This document shows, piece after piece, positions 1 to 7,472 of a stretch of DNA of 64,000 bases; positions within the stretch are counted from its first letter, which is position 1, and each line of letters opens with the position of its first letter. A program made the position numbers and the translations under genes. The DNA is from Pseudomonadota bacterium (GTDB lineage: Bacteria; Pseudomonadota; Alphaproteobacteria; Rhizobiales; Xanthobacteraceae), in contig JAEWIX010000090.1 of assembly GCA_023386885.1 (NCBI GenBank), forward strand, positions 62,001 to 126,000, in the 5' to 3' direction. The notes beneath the pieces were generated by a model. That model was not told the origin of the DNA and did no database searches. It saw nothing but the letters and a program-made list of their open reading frames with translations.

Positions 1-1
1 C

Positions 2-211
2 ACCGAGGCGGAGCGCCGCGCCCGTACGCTGGCCTCGCTGGCGCGGACGCTGCGCGAGGTGACCGCGCTGCGACTGAGCGAAAAGAAAGAGAAGCGCGAG
101 GATGACGACGCCGTGCCCCGTGACCTCAGCGAGCTTCGACTGGCGCTCGCGCGACGCCTGGACCAGCTTGTCGCCGACGCAAAGACTGCACATCCTGACG
201 CAACTGAATGA
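2..211 (+). CDS. GTA gp1-like protein, C-terminal part (5' end outside window)
   Basis: The frame is open from the first full codon at position 2 to a TGA at 209-211 and encodes a very charged, Arg/Glu/Ala-rich C-terminus (AERRARTLASLARTLREV and onward, ending in HPDATE). It overlaps the start of the terminase gene by about 110 bases, an arrangement I know from alphaproteobacterial GTA and related prophage clusters, where a small gp1-type DNA-packaging gene precedes the large terminase. The role as a small-terminase-like protein is inferred from position and composition only. The start lies upstream of the window. Confidence 0.55.
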   Translation, partial: TEAERRARTLASLARTLREVTALRLSEKKEKREDDDAVPRDLSELRLALARRLDQLVADAKTAHPDATE

Positions 212-1472
212 AACCGAACTCGAAACGCTCGCCACCACTTGGGACGTCTTCGCGCATCCGCATCAATGTCCGCCGCAAACTGCCGCGAACGGCCTGCCGT
301 GGCTGACATGGCTGCTGGTCGGCGGGCGTGGCGCGGGCAAGACGCGGGCCGGTGCGGAATGGATTCGCGCGCAGGCGCTGGGGCTGCCGCCGTTCGCCAG
401 CGAGCCGGCAGCGCGGATCGCGCTGGTGGGCGAAACCGAGCACGACGTGCGCGAGGTGATGATCGAAGGCGTTTCCGGACTGCTCGCGGTGCATCCGCGC
501 CGCGACCGTCCCAACTGGTCGCCGTCGCGCAAACGGCTGGAATGGCCGAACGGCGCAGTGGCTTATGCATTCTCGGCGGAAGACCCGGAAAGCCTGCGCG
601 GGCCGCAATTCGGCTGCGCGTGGTCCGACGAGATGGCGAAGTGGCGCTACGCGGAGGCGACGTTCGACATGCTGCAATTCGGGCTGCGGTTGGGGTCGCA
701 GCCGCGGCAATTGATCACCACGACGCCGCGCCCGACCGCGCTGCTCAAGCGGCTGATGATCGACCCATCGAGTGCGGTGACGAGGGCGCCGACGCAGGCC
801 AACGCGCTCAACCTCGCGCCGACGTTCCTGAAAAGCGTGATGGCACGCTATCAAGGCACGCGGCTGGGGCGGCAGGAGATCGACGGCGAGATTATCGAGG
901 ATCGCCCCGACGCATTGTGGTCGCGCGCGCTGATCGAATCCTGCCGTGTCGACGGCGCGCCTTCGCTTGCGCGCATCGTTGTCGCGGTGGATCCGCCGGC
1001 CTCATCGAGCAAGCGCGCGGACGCCTGCGGCATCGTCGCGGCCGGCATCAGCGAAAGCGGCCTCGTCTTTGTGCTGGCGGACGACACCGTGAGCGCGGCG
1101 ACGCCGTCGGCCTGGGCGGCAAAGGCGATCGCACTGTGGCGACGGCTCGAGGCCGACGCGCTGGTTGCGGAAGTCAACCAGGGCGGCGAGATGGTGAGCG
1201 CGGTGATCAAACAAGTGGATAGCACGGTGCCGGTGACGCCGGCGCGCGCCATGCGCGGCAAGTGGCTGCGCGCCGAGCCGGTGGCGACGCTCTACGAACA
1301 GGGCCGCGTCAAACACGCCGGCGCTTTTCCGGCGCTGGAAGACGAGATGTGCGATTTCGGAAGCGGCGGGCTGTCGTCCAGCCGCTCCCCCGACCGCCTC
1401 GACGCGCTGGTGTGGGCGATTACTGCACTCACCACCGCTGCGCGCGTCGCGCCACGGATGCGGGAACTCTAG
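102..1472 (+). CDS. Phage/GTA large terminase (DNA-packaging ATPase/nuclease)
   Basis: This 456-aa protein is the DNA-packaging motor of the GTA-like cluster: an ATPase that translocates DNA into the prohead and a C-terminal nuclease that cuts it. The Walker A loop GGRGAGKT lies at about residues 74-81. A segment with acidic residues (FGCAWSDE, about residue 167) fits the Walker B region, and the AVDPP segment near residue 290 fits the start of the RNase H-like nuclease fold. Length matches GTA gp2. ATG at 102 overlaps the upstream gp1-like gene. No internal stop or obvious loss of a key residue is seen. Confidence 0.93.
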   Translation: MTTPCPVTSASFDWRSRDAWTSLSPTQRLHILTQLNETELETLATTWDVFAHPHQCPPQTAANGLPWLTWLLVGGRGAGKTRAGAEWIRAQALGLPPFASEPAARIALVGETEHDVREVMIEGVSGLLAVHPRRDRPNWSPSRKRLEWPNGAVAYAFSAEDPESLRGPQFGCAWSDEMAKWRYAEATFDMLQFGLRLGSQPRQLITTTPRPTALLKRLMIDPSSAVTRAPTQANALNLAPTFLKSVMARYQGTRLGRQEIDGEIIEDRPDALWSRALIESCRVDGAPSLARIVVAVDPPASSSKRADACGIVAAGISESGLVFVLADDTVSAATPSAWAAKAIALWRRLEADALVAEVNQGGEMVSAVIKQVDSTVPVTPARAMRGKWLRAEPVATLYEQGRVKHAGAFPALEDEMCDFGSGGLSSSRSPDRLDALVWAITALTTAARVAPRMREL

Positions 1473-1476
1473 GCGC

Positions 1477-1579
1477 GTCATCCTGCGGTGCGAGCGTCGG
1501 CGAGCCTCGATGGATGGCACGCCTGATCACATTCATCCTTCGAGGCTCGCCGCAAATGCGGCTCGCACCTCAGGATGAC
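1477..1579. repeat. Interspersed palindromic repeat, family A, copy 1
   Basis: An imperfect inverted repeat fills the gap between the terminase and portal genes. The outer arms are GTCATCCTGCGGTGCGAGC on the left and its near complement GCTCGCACCTCAGGATGAC on the right; inner arms GCGAGCCTCGA / TCGAGGCTCGC also pair. A second copy with the same outer arms lies at 12854-12961. It resembles small mobile palindromic repeats that I recall as widespread in intergenic regions of Bradyrhizobiaceae. Confidence 0.8.
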
Positions 1580-1606
1580 GTTCAACAGAAAATCGTGAGA
1601 TCGAAC

Positions 1607-2782
1607 ATGCTGCAACGTCTGAAAGCCTATCTTCGCGCGCCTGAAGCCAAGGCGAGCCGCACCGCGCAGGTGCTGGCGTTCGAGAGCGGTGGTCGTGCGC
1701 GCTGGACGCCGCGCGACTATGCGGCGTTGGCGCGCGAGGGCTATCTCGGCAATGCCATCGTGCATCGCGCGGTGCGACTGGTCGCTGAGAACGCGGCCTC
1801 TTGCTGTTTCATGGTGTTCGAGGGCGCGCAGGAACGCGAGGCGCATCCGCTGGGCAGCCTGCTGGCGCGGCCCAATCCGCGCCAGGACGGCGCGGCTTTC
1901 CTCGAGGCGCTGGTGTCGCATCTCATGCTCGCCGGCAACGCTTATGTCGAAGCGGTGGCGCTCGACGACGACGTGCGCGAACTTTACGCGCTGCGGCCGG
2001 ATCGCATGAAGGCGGTGCCCGGCGCCGACGGCTGGGCCGAAGCGTATGAGTACAGCGCCGGCGGGCGCAGCGTGCGCTTCGATCAGTTGTCGTCGCGTGT
2101 GCCGCCGATCCTGCATCTGTCGTTCTTCCATCCGCTCGATGATCACTACGGCCTCGCACCGCTGGAGGCGGCTGCCGTGGCGGTGGATACGCATAACGCG
2201 GCTGCGCGCTGGAACAAGGCGCTGCTCGACAACGCCGCGCGGCCCTCCGGCGCGCTGGTCTATTCCGGGCCGGAAGGCGCGGTGCTCTCCGACGACCAGT
2301 TCCATCGCCTGAAGCGCGAACTCGCCGACACCTATCAGGGCGCGGCCAATGCCGGACGTCCGTTGTTGCTGGAAGGCGGGCTCGACTGGAAGGCGATGTC
2401 GCTGACGCCGAAGGACATGGACTTTCTCGAAGCCAAGCACGCCGCTGCGCGGGAGATTGCGTTGGCCTTCGGCGTGCCACCGATGCTGCTCGGCATTCCC
2501 GGCGACAATACTTATGCGAATTTCCAGGAAGCCAATCGCGTGTTCTGGCGGCAGACCGTGCTGCCGCTGGCGAACCGCATCGCGACCTCGATCGCGCAAT
2601 GGTTGTCGCCGCAGTTCGGCGAGGGCGTTCGCCTCGTCATCGACACCGACCGCATCGAGGCGCTGGCCGCAGATCGCAATGCGCTATGGGAGCGCGTCAC
2701 CGATGCGCCGTTCCTCACATTGAATGAGAAGCGCGAGGCGGTCGGCTACGCGCCGCGCGAGGGCGGCGACCGCTTCGACTGA
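1607..2782 (+). CDS. HK97-type portal protein (GTA gp3-like)
   Basis: The 391-aa product forms the dodecameric ring at the capsid vertex through which DNA enters and to which the tail attaches. It shows the portal-family features: an N-terminal segment with YLGNAIVHRAVRLVAENAA, a central LAGNAYVEAV stretch, the DHYGLAPLEAAAVAVDTHNAA segment split around residues 180-200, and a late GIPGDNTYANFQEANR region. The open frame continues upstream to 1262, but that part lies inside the terminase gene and repeat A, so the ATG at 1607, which begins MLQRLKAYLRAPE, is the sensible start. Confidence 0.92.
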   Translation: MLQRLKAYLRAPEAKASRTAQVLAFESGGRARWTPRDYAALAREGYLGNAIVHRAVRLVAENAASCCFMVFEGAQEREAHPLGSLLARPNPRQDGAAFLEALVSHLMLAGNAYVEAVALDDDVRELYALRPDRMKAVPGADGWAEAYEYSAGGRSVRFDQLSSRVPPILHLSFFHPLDDHYGLAPLEAAAVAVDTHNAAARWNKALLDNAARPSGALVYSGPEGAVLSDDQFHRLKRELADTYQGAANAGRPLLLEGGLDWKAMSLTPKDMDFLEAKHAAAREIALAFGVPPMLLGIPGDNTYANFQEANRVFWRQTVLPLANRIATSIAQWLSPQFGEGVRLVIDTDRIEALAADRNALWERVTDAPFLTLNEKREAVGYAPREGGDRFD

Positions 2783-2793
2783 GCGAGCCGAAA

Positions 2794-2997
2794 ATGTCCG
2801 ACCTGATCGACACCTTCATCGCGCGAGGCGATCTCGCGCATCTGGCGCTGTTCCTGTGGGCGAGCGCGGCGAGCGGCGGGTTGCTGTTCGCGTTGCGCGA
2901 ACTCGCCGCCGCTTCGCGCCGCTTCGACGATTTCATCCGTGAACTGTCGCGTTTCAACCGCCGCGCCAGCGGCAATCATTTCGAGGATTTCGACTGA
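2794..2997 (+). CDS. Small single-span membrane protein of the GTA cluster
   Basis: This 67-aa protein has one hydrophobic segment (about residues 15-35, LALFLWASAASGGLLFAL) followed by a basic/acidic amphipathic tail. It starts 11 bases after the portal stop and ends overlapping the next start (TGATGG at 2995-2999), so it is translationally linked to its neighbours. Small proteins of this kind are found between portal and protease genes in GTA clusters; no function is known to me. Confidence 0.7.
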   Translation: MSDLIDTFIARGDLAHLALFLWASAASGGLLFALRELAAASRRFDDFIRELSRFNRRASGNHFEDFD

Positions 2998-3182
2998 TGG
3001 ATACCTTGCACAGCATGATGCAAACGCTGCGGCCCGAGACCAAATCCGGCACCGGCCATCTCAACGTGTTTCGCGAATTCCTGCGACACCTCGACAGCAT
3101 CCAGCGCAAGGCGCCGGTGAAACCGGCGCGGACGAAGCCGCAGCCGCGCCGCAAGCCGGCGAAGCGCACGCGCGGAAGCTGA
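2997..3182 (+). CDS. Small basic hypothetical protein
   Basis: The 61-aa product has a neutral N-terminal half and a very basic C-terminus rich in Lys, Arg and Pro (about residues 38-61). Its ATG overlaps the previous stop codon, consistent with coupling within the head operon. No family is recognised. It could bind nucleic acid or be a short assembly accessory, but neither is shown by sequence. Confidence 0.5.
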   Translation: MDTLHSMMQTLRPETKSGTGHLNVFREFLRHLDSIQRKAPVKPARTKPQPRRKPAKRTRGS

Positions 3183-3233
3183 CCGCTTTCATCTGAGACT
3201 GACCGATCTGTCACCACCCCGCAGCTTGCGAGG

Positions 3234-3890
3234 ATGCTCATGCACGCCCCAGTATTATCCACCTCGCGCGTGGCGCTGTCGCAGGACGGCATCATCGAAG
3301 GTTACGCCAGCCTGTTCGGCGAGATCGACCAGGCGCGCGACATGGTGATGCCCGGCGCGTTCACGCAGACCTTGCGGCAACGCGGCTTGCGCAAGATCCC
3401 GCTGCTGTTCCAGCATGACCCGAGCGAGCCGGTCGGGATCTGGCTCGAACTGCGCGAGGACTTTCGCGGGCTGTGGGCGCGCGGCAAACTCATTCCCGAC
3501 GTCGCGCGCGGCCGCGAATTGCTGGCATTGCTGCGCTCCGGTGCGATTGACGGCCTGTCGATCGGGTATCGCACCGTGCGCGGCCGCATCGATCCGAAAA
3601 CGCGCATCCGCAGGCTCTACCAGGTAGATCTGTGGGAAATCTCCATCGTCACGTTCCCGCTGCTCGCGGGCGCGCGCATCGAAGCCGTCAAGGGAAGCGG
3701 TACGCCGCGCCAGTCGCGGCATCGCGCGCAGGCCGAGCGGGCGTGGCGCAGCCCGGGGGGGGCGGCGGTTGGACCGCCACGGGCGGGGCAACGTGGTTAC
3801 CGCTTGTATGCCAGCGCCAAGGCGAGGCCGACGATGGCGCCGATGCAGATAGCCCCGCCGCCGGCTGCCATGCCCCAGTTGAAAAAATAG
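3234..3890 (+). CDS. HK97-family prohead protease (GTA gp4-like)
   Basis: This is the serine-type protease that matures the capsid by cutting the N-terminal region of the major capsid protein. The conserved core spans about residues 15-150: GYASLFGEIDQARDMVMPGAF, the catalytic-region histidine in LFQHDPSEPVG, and the LRSGAIDGLSIGY motif carrying the serine. After about residue 153 the sequence becomes a low-complexity Arg/Ala/Pro-rich tail that does not look like the family and crosses an 8-G run near 3755-3765. That tail overlaps the 3' end of the opposite-strand gene at 3797-4084. A frameshift or C-terminal extension is possible. The start may also be the in-frame ATG at 3240. Confidence 0.88.
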   Translation: MLMHAPVLSTSRVALSQDGIIEGYASLFGEIDQARDMVMPGAFTQTLRQRGLRKIPLLFQHDPSEPVGIWLELREDFRGLWARGKLIPDVARGRELLALLRSGAIDGLSIGYRTVRGRIDPKTRIRRLYQVDLWEISIVTFPLLAGARIEAVKGSGTPRQSRHRAQAERAWRSPGGAAVGPPRAGQRGYRLYASAKARPTMAPMQIAPPPAAMPQLKK

Positions 3891-4084
3891 CTCGCCACCG
3901 CGACGAAGGATTTGTCGACGCTGCTTCCGAACAGGATGAACGACGCCGCGAAGGCGGCGAGCAGCACCACGGCGAGCGCGATGCCGAGCCAGGCGCCACG
4001 GCGTTTCTCGGGACGCATCGCATACCACGCGGCGCCGGCGCCAGACAGCGCGAGAACGACCCAGACGAGAATGAGAAAGCGCAT
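3797..4084 (-). CDS. Small three-span membrane protein, antisense within the head operon
   Basis: The 95-aa product has three clear hydrophobic segments (about residues 3-23, 32-53 and 65-92) separated by short polar turns. It is encoded against the direction of all surrounding head genes, and its 3' end overlaps the tail of the prohead protease frame by about 94 bases. Membrane topology and sequence quality argue it is real rather than a shadow. No family function is recognised; holin-like or inhibitory roles are speculation. Confidence 0.65.
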   Translation of the reverse strand: MRFLILVWVVLALSGAGAAWYAMRPEKRRGAWLGIALAVVLLAAFAASFILFGSSVDKSFVAVASYFFNWGMAAGGGAICIGAIVGLALALAYKR

Positions 4085-4186
4085 GGCGGCACCCGGATGC
4101 TGGCATCGATGCGTCTCCTTCTAGCCGATGGCGCGACCGAGATGAAGCGGCGCGTCGCTTTGATTTATCACCACCAGGAGAACCAC

Positions 4187-5446
4187 ATGGACTTCGACAT
4201 CATTGAGACTGCGCCGGAGCACAAGTCCGGCATCGCCTACACGCCGCGCGATGGCTTCGACGAACTGCGTGCCACCTTCGAGGAATTCAAATCCGCCAAC
4301 GACCAGCGTCTCGGCGCGCTGGAGCGCAAACGAAGTGACGTGCTGCTGGAGGAAAAGGTCGACCGCATCAACGCCGCGCTCGATCTCCAGACCAAGCGGA
4401 TGGACGACATGGCGTTGCGCCACGCCCGCCCGGCGCTGGAGGGGCGCGGCAAGCTGGTGTCCGACACCGCCGCGCGCGAACACAAGAGCGCGTTCGACGC
4501 CTATGTGCGTTCGGGCGAGGCGGGCGCGTTGCGCGCGCTGGAAACCAAGGCGATGTCGGCGGGCTCCAATGCCGACGGCGGCTATCTGGTGCCGACCGAA
4601 CTCGAGCACGAGATCGGCCAGCGACTGGCGGCGATCTCGCCGATCCGCGCGCTGGCCTCGGTGCGCGAGATTTCCGGCGGCGTCTACAAGAAGCCGTTCA
4701 TGACGGCGGGCCCCGCGACCGGCTGGGTCGGCGAAACCGATACGCGTTCACAAACCACGTCGCCGACGCTCGATGCGTTGAGCTTCCCGGCGATGGAGCT
4801 TTACGCCATGCCGGCGGCGACTGCGGCCTTGCTCGACGACGCGGCGGTGAACATCGACGAGTGGATCGCCTCCGAGGTCGAACTCACTTTCGCGGTGCAG
4901 GAGGGCGCGGCCTTTGTCAACGGCGACGGCAGCAACAAGCCGAAGGGCTTTCTCGCGTCGGACACGGTGGCGAATGCGTCCTGGGCGTGGGGCAAGCTTG
5001 GCTACATCGCGAGCGGCGGCGCCAGCGGTTTCGCGGCGTCGAACCCGTCCGATGCACTGGTCGATCTGATCTACGCGCTGAAGGCGGGCTATCGCCAGAA
5101 CGGCGCGTTCGTGATGAACCGCAAGACGCAAGCGACGATCCGCAAATTCAAGGACACCGGCGGCGCATACCTGTGGCAGCCACCGGCGCAGGCGGGCGGC
5201 CGCGCCTCGCTGATGACCTTCCCGCTGGTCGAAGCCGAAGACATGCCGGATATCGCGGCGAATTCGCTGTCGATCGCGTTCGGCGATTTTCGCCGCGGTT
5301 ATCTGATCGTCGATCGCCTCGGCGTGCGTGTGCTGCGCGATCCGTATTCCGCGAAGCCCTACGTGCTGTTCTACACCACCAAGCGCGTCGGCGGCGGCGT
5401 CCAAGATTTCGACGCCATCAAGCTGATGAAGTTCGCGGCGAGCTGA
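4187..5446 (+). CDS. HK97-type major capsid protein (GTA gp5-like)
   Basis: This 419-aa protein builds the icosahedral shell. The first about 100 residues are a charged, helical delta/scaffold-like domain expected to be removed by the prohead protease. The mature part has the expected features: NADGGYLVPTELEHEIG, ISGGVYKKPFM, WVGETDTR, the E-loop/P-domain region with VEGAAF-like VQEGAAFVNGDGSNKPKGF, and the C-terminal FGDFRRGYLIVDR. The ATG at 4187 follows a good ribosome site (CAGGAG, 6 bases upstream). The frame is open further upstream but non-coding-like there. Confidence 0.94.
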   Translation: MDFDIIETAPEHKSGIAYTPRDGFDELRATFEEFKSANDQRLGALERKRSDVLLEEKVDRINAALDLQTKRMDDMALRHARPALEGRGKLVSDTAAREHKSAFDAYVRSGEAGALRALETKAMSAGSNADGGYLVPTELEHEIGQRLAAISPIRALASVREISGGVYKKPFMTAGPATGWVGETDTRSQTTSPTLDALSFPAMELYAMPAATAALLDDAAVNIDEWIASEVELTFAVQEGAAFVNGDGSNKPKGFLASDTVANASWAWGKLGYIASGGASGFAASNPSDALVDLIYALKAGYRQNGAFVMNRKTQATIRKFKDTGGAYLWQPPAQAGGRASLMTFPLVEAEDMPDIAANSLSIAFGDFRRGYLIVDRLGVRVLRDPYSAKPYVLFYTTKRVGGGVQDFDAIKLMKFAAS

Positions 5447-5465
5447 TTGCGTCGCGGGCGTAACA

Positions 5466-5577
5466 CGTCATCGCCGGAGTTGATCCGGCGATCCATCATG
5501 AGGTGATGGATGCGCGGGCCTTCGCCGCGCCGAAGGGGCTCCGGCCCCCCAGGCGGGTCAAGCCCGTGCATGACGAC
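5466..5577. repeat. Interspersed palindromic repeat, family B
   Basis: Just after the capsid gene is a composite palindrome. CGTCATCGCCGG and TGATCCGGCGATCCATC on the left face GATGGATGCGCGGG and GGGTCAAGCCCGTGCATGACG on the right. It resembles a second repeat type common between genes in Bradyrhizobium relatives. It marks the left edge of the non-structural cargo that splits the GTA cluster, and part of it is translated in the longest possible frame of the following gene. Confidence 0.7.
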
Positions 5578-5583
5578 GATATC

Positions 5584-5955
5584 ATGGAGCCGCGAGGTGC
5601 TCCCGGTTCGATAACTTACCAGGCATCATTCGGGACGCTTCGCATGGATCACAGTCTCGATGAGCTTCAGGAAGCGGTTGGTTCAACAAGCAAGGACGGC
5701 TATCATGACCACCATATCGCAGAGCAGAAGGCGGCGCGTGACGCGGGCGACCTCGAAAGCCTGATTCAGAGTCGAGACAATCTCGTACGGATTCCGATAC
5801 TCAAGCACATCGATATCACAAGCTACTACGCCACCAAGATTGAGCAGGAAGATGGTTCGATGCTTTCTCCGAGGGAACGTTTAAAGGGCAAGGACTTCGA
5901 GACGCGCCGCCACTTCGGGTTGGACATGCTCAGGCGATACGGTGTGCTGAAATGA
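5584..5955 (+). CDS. Candidate HNH/WHH-type nuclease toxin domain, free-standing
   Basis: The product, about 123 aa, ends in a domain I recognise from the C-termini of polymorphic toxins: a DHHIAEQ motif, then about 25 residues later DNLVRIPILKH, then ITSYYATK, then SPRERLKGKDF and a terminal LDMLRRYGVLK. The spaced His-His ... Asn ... His pattern fits a beta-beta-alpha metal nuclease. No secretion or delivery domain is attached. The frame is open back to 5503, but those residues derive from repeat B, so ATG 5584 or 5644 is more likely. It overlaps the next gene by 4 bases. Base composition is more AT-rich than the phage genes. Nuclease activity is inferred. Confidence 0.6.
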   Translation: MEPRGAPGSITYQASFGTLRMDHSLDELQEAVGSTSKDGYHDHHIAEQKAARDAGDLESLIQSRDNLVRIPILKHIDITSYYATKIEQEDGSMLSPRERLKGKDFETRRHFGLDMLRRYGVLK

Positions 5956-6329
5956 GAAATCCCGATCTATCAAAATTGGATGTAGGCGCGTTGCTAAAGC
6001 TTCATGTTGAGCGGAGTGTGCAGCAAGGCATGGCCCTCGAGCGGGCCAGCATCTCGAAGGTCAACGAGCTTGGTGGCCGAATTAATCAGATTAACAAGGA
6101 GCTGAAGAGCCGCTCTGGCGATCAGCGAGGCGCCCTCGCGCCGCTTTTGTCGCATCCCAATGCTCAGGTGCGATTCAATGCAGCGCAAAGCTTGATCCGG
6201 ATACTGCCGCTCGAGGCGCGGCCGACGATTCAGGCCATCGCCGATTCGGGCGTGTTTCCATTGGCAGGTCACGCAGGAATGTATTTAAGCATGTATGACG
6301 GAGAAGCTGCCAAGATCTTGCGCAAGTAA
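5952..6329 (+). CDS. DUF2019-like HEAT-type protein, probable immunity partner
   Basis: This 125-aa protein starts in the ATGA overlap with the toxin-like gene, the typical coupling of toxin and immunity genes. The second half reads as a HEAT-like repeat: LAPLLSHPNAQVRFNAAQSLIRILPLEA, followed by ARPTIQAIADSG, which matches my memory of DUF2019 proteins that pair with such toxin domains. The N-terminal half is helical (LLKLHVERSVQQGMALE ... NRINQINKELK-like). Expected to be cytosolic and to bind the toxin. The partner role is inferred from context. Confidence 0.65.
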   Translation: MRNPDLSKLDVGALLKLHVERSVQQGMALERASISKVNELGGRINQINKELKSRSGDQRGALAPLLSHPNAQVRFNAAQSLIRILPLEARPTIQAIADSGVFPLAGHAGMYLSMYDGEAAKILRK

Positions 6330-6331
6330 GA

Positions 6332-6547
6332 TGTCGATGGTTTGACCAGCGCCGGGCTTTGCTCCCGCTACTTTCTCATTCCAACGTGCAAGTCAAACAG
6401 ATGGCAGCGAACACTCTGTTGGGCATTGCTCCAATTCCTGCTCGGAGAGCGCTTGAGGAGGTGAAGGCTTCGGGCATCCAGCCCCAATGTGGAGATGCAT
6501 CCGGAATGCTCCGCGCGCTGGACGACGGTTCTTTTATTCCGAGTTAA
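6332..6547 (+). pseudogene. Truncated second DUF2019-like gene
   Basis: Directly after the stop of the intact DUF2019-like gene a frame opens that aligns with its second half only: FDQRRALLPLLSHSNVQV against GDQRGALAPLLSHPNAQV, then AARRALEEVKASG-type sequence against ARPTIQAIADSG. The N-terminal half is missing and there is no ATG; only TTG at 6359 could start it. It looks like the 3' remnant of a tandem, diverged paralogue joined right behind the first copy. Confidence 0.6.
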
Positions 6548-6720
6548 TGAGAATTATTCCGCACTCTTGAACCACGACAAATATCGAGCTGACGCAGATG
6601 CTACATTCAGCTTATACACGCGGTGCTTGATCTGCGACAAATTCGGGCTCGCGAGCTATGATAAGTAGGCTGGGATCACGCGAGGCGTTTCGATAACGGC
6701 TCGAAGCTGGAGAGATCAGC
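6548..6720. other. Intergenic stretch between cargo modules
   Basis: No gene is recognised here. Composition is AT-richer than the flanks. A ribosome site (GGAG, 10 bases before ATG 6721) lies at its right end. Confidence 0.4.
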
Positions 6721-6936
6721 ATGTCGTCTTCCACCATCGCGGAGCGCCATTTCAAGGCGGCTCTTGACGAAGCGAACACCGAAGGCGTGGACGCCGATGC
6801 ACTGTGCCGTTCGCTGCTGGGGCTCGTCGTCAACCAGTATCTCCAGACGCGATCCGTTGCCGACGTACAATCGGAGTTGCGCTTCCTGGCCGAGAACTGC
6901 GATCCCGATACCGATTTCGCCTTCATGCGCCCGTAG
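6721..6936 (+). CDS. Conserved-looking 71-aa hypothetical protein
   Basis: A short, soluble, helical protein (SSSTIAERHFKAALDEA at the N-terminus, AENCDPDTDFAFMRP at the end) with normal codon use for the region. A good GGAGAG ribosome site precedes ATG 6721. I recall small proteins of this type in Bradyrhizobium relatives but no function. It sits between the toxin-like module and the stress genes and is followed by a strong terminator hairpin that it shares with the convergent PRC-barrel gene. Confidence 0.6.
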   Translation: MSSSTIAERHFKAALDEANTEGVDADALCRSLLGLVVNQYLQTRSVADVQSELRFLAENCDPDTDFAFMRP

Positions 6937-6976
6937 CGCAGAGCCAGGCGATTTTCGAGATCTGCAGAAGGAGGGA

Positions 6977-7002
6977 GGCCCCGAGGCAAAAGCCTCGAGG
7001 CC
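6977..7002. terminator. Bidirectional terminator hairpin
   Basis: A GC-rich stem (GGCCCCGAGGC / GCCTCGAGGCC, one mismatch) with an AAAA loop is followed by CCCTTTG on the plus strand. It lies between the convergent 6721-6936 gene and the PRC-barrel gene and can serve both. Confidence 0.65.
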
Positions 7003-7014
7003 CTTTGTCGGTCG

Positions 7015-7434
7015 TCAGTACTTGAATTCCGGCAGCGCTTTGAGCTGGTCCTTCGTTACGTTCAGCACCGCACGATCGGGAAACCACTCGCGCTTGGTTT
7101 CGGACGTCTGACCGGCGGTGGTCTTGCCGACCTTGTTGGCGAACTTCAGGCTGCTCATTGACACAAGAACGTAGTGGGTGCCCATGCCGAGGAAGCCGCC
7201 GGCTTCGACGACTACGCCCCGGACCTGACCTTTCGAGTCGATGATGACATCCGAAATCTCGCCGACCTTATCGTTCGCCTCGTTGTAGACGTTGACGCCC
7301 GACATCTTCGACGCGCTCCAGTCGCCCGCGGCGGCAATCGGTGCGGCCGCCTGCGACGGCGTGTTCGCCGTGGTCTGAGCAAACGACGCCGTCGAGATTA
7401 CGAGCAGTGCGGCGGCAGTGAGAAGTGTTTTCAA
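7015..7434 (-). CDS. Exported PRC-barrel domain protein
   Basis: The product, about 139 aa, has a signal peptide (KTLLTAAALLVISTASFAQ) and then a PRC-barrel domain: SKMSGVNVYNEANDKVGEISDVIID followed by GQVRGVVVEAGGFLGMG and YVLVSMSSLKF. PRC-barrel proteins of this size are periplasmic and commonly stress-induced in rhizobia. The best start is the TTG at 7434, which has GGAGG seven bases upstream; the longer frame to 7446 has no such site. An EcfG-like promoter lies upstream and faces a similar one driving the csbD-like gene. Confidence 0.82.
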   Translation of the reverse strand: MKTLLTAAALLVISTASFAQTTANTPSQAAAPIAAAGDWSASKMSGVNVYNEANDKVGEISDVIIDSKGQVRGVVVEAGGFLGMGTHYVLVSMSSLKFANKVGKTTAGQTSETKREWFPDRAVLNVTKDQLKALPEFKY

Positions 7435-7472
7435 GGTAACCTCCAAAATGACTTCCTAGGTTGGGACTTGAA

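Noticed and set aside
1262..1606. N-terminal extension of the portal frame
   Set aside because: It lies inside the terminase gene and repeat A; ATG 1607 gives the family N-terminus.
3632..4186. N-terminal extension of the capsid frame
   Set aside because: It covers the protease end and antisense membrane gene with non-protein-like composition; ATG 4187 has a good ribosome site.
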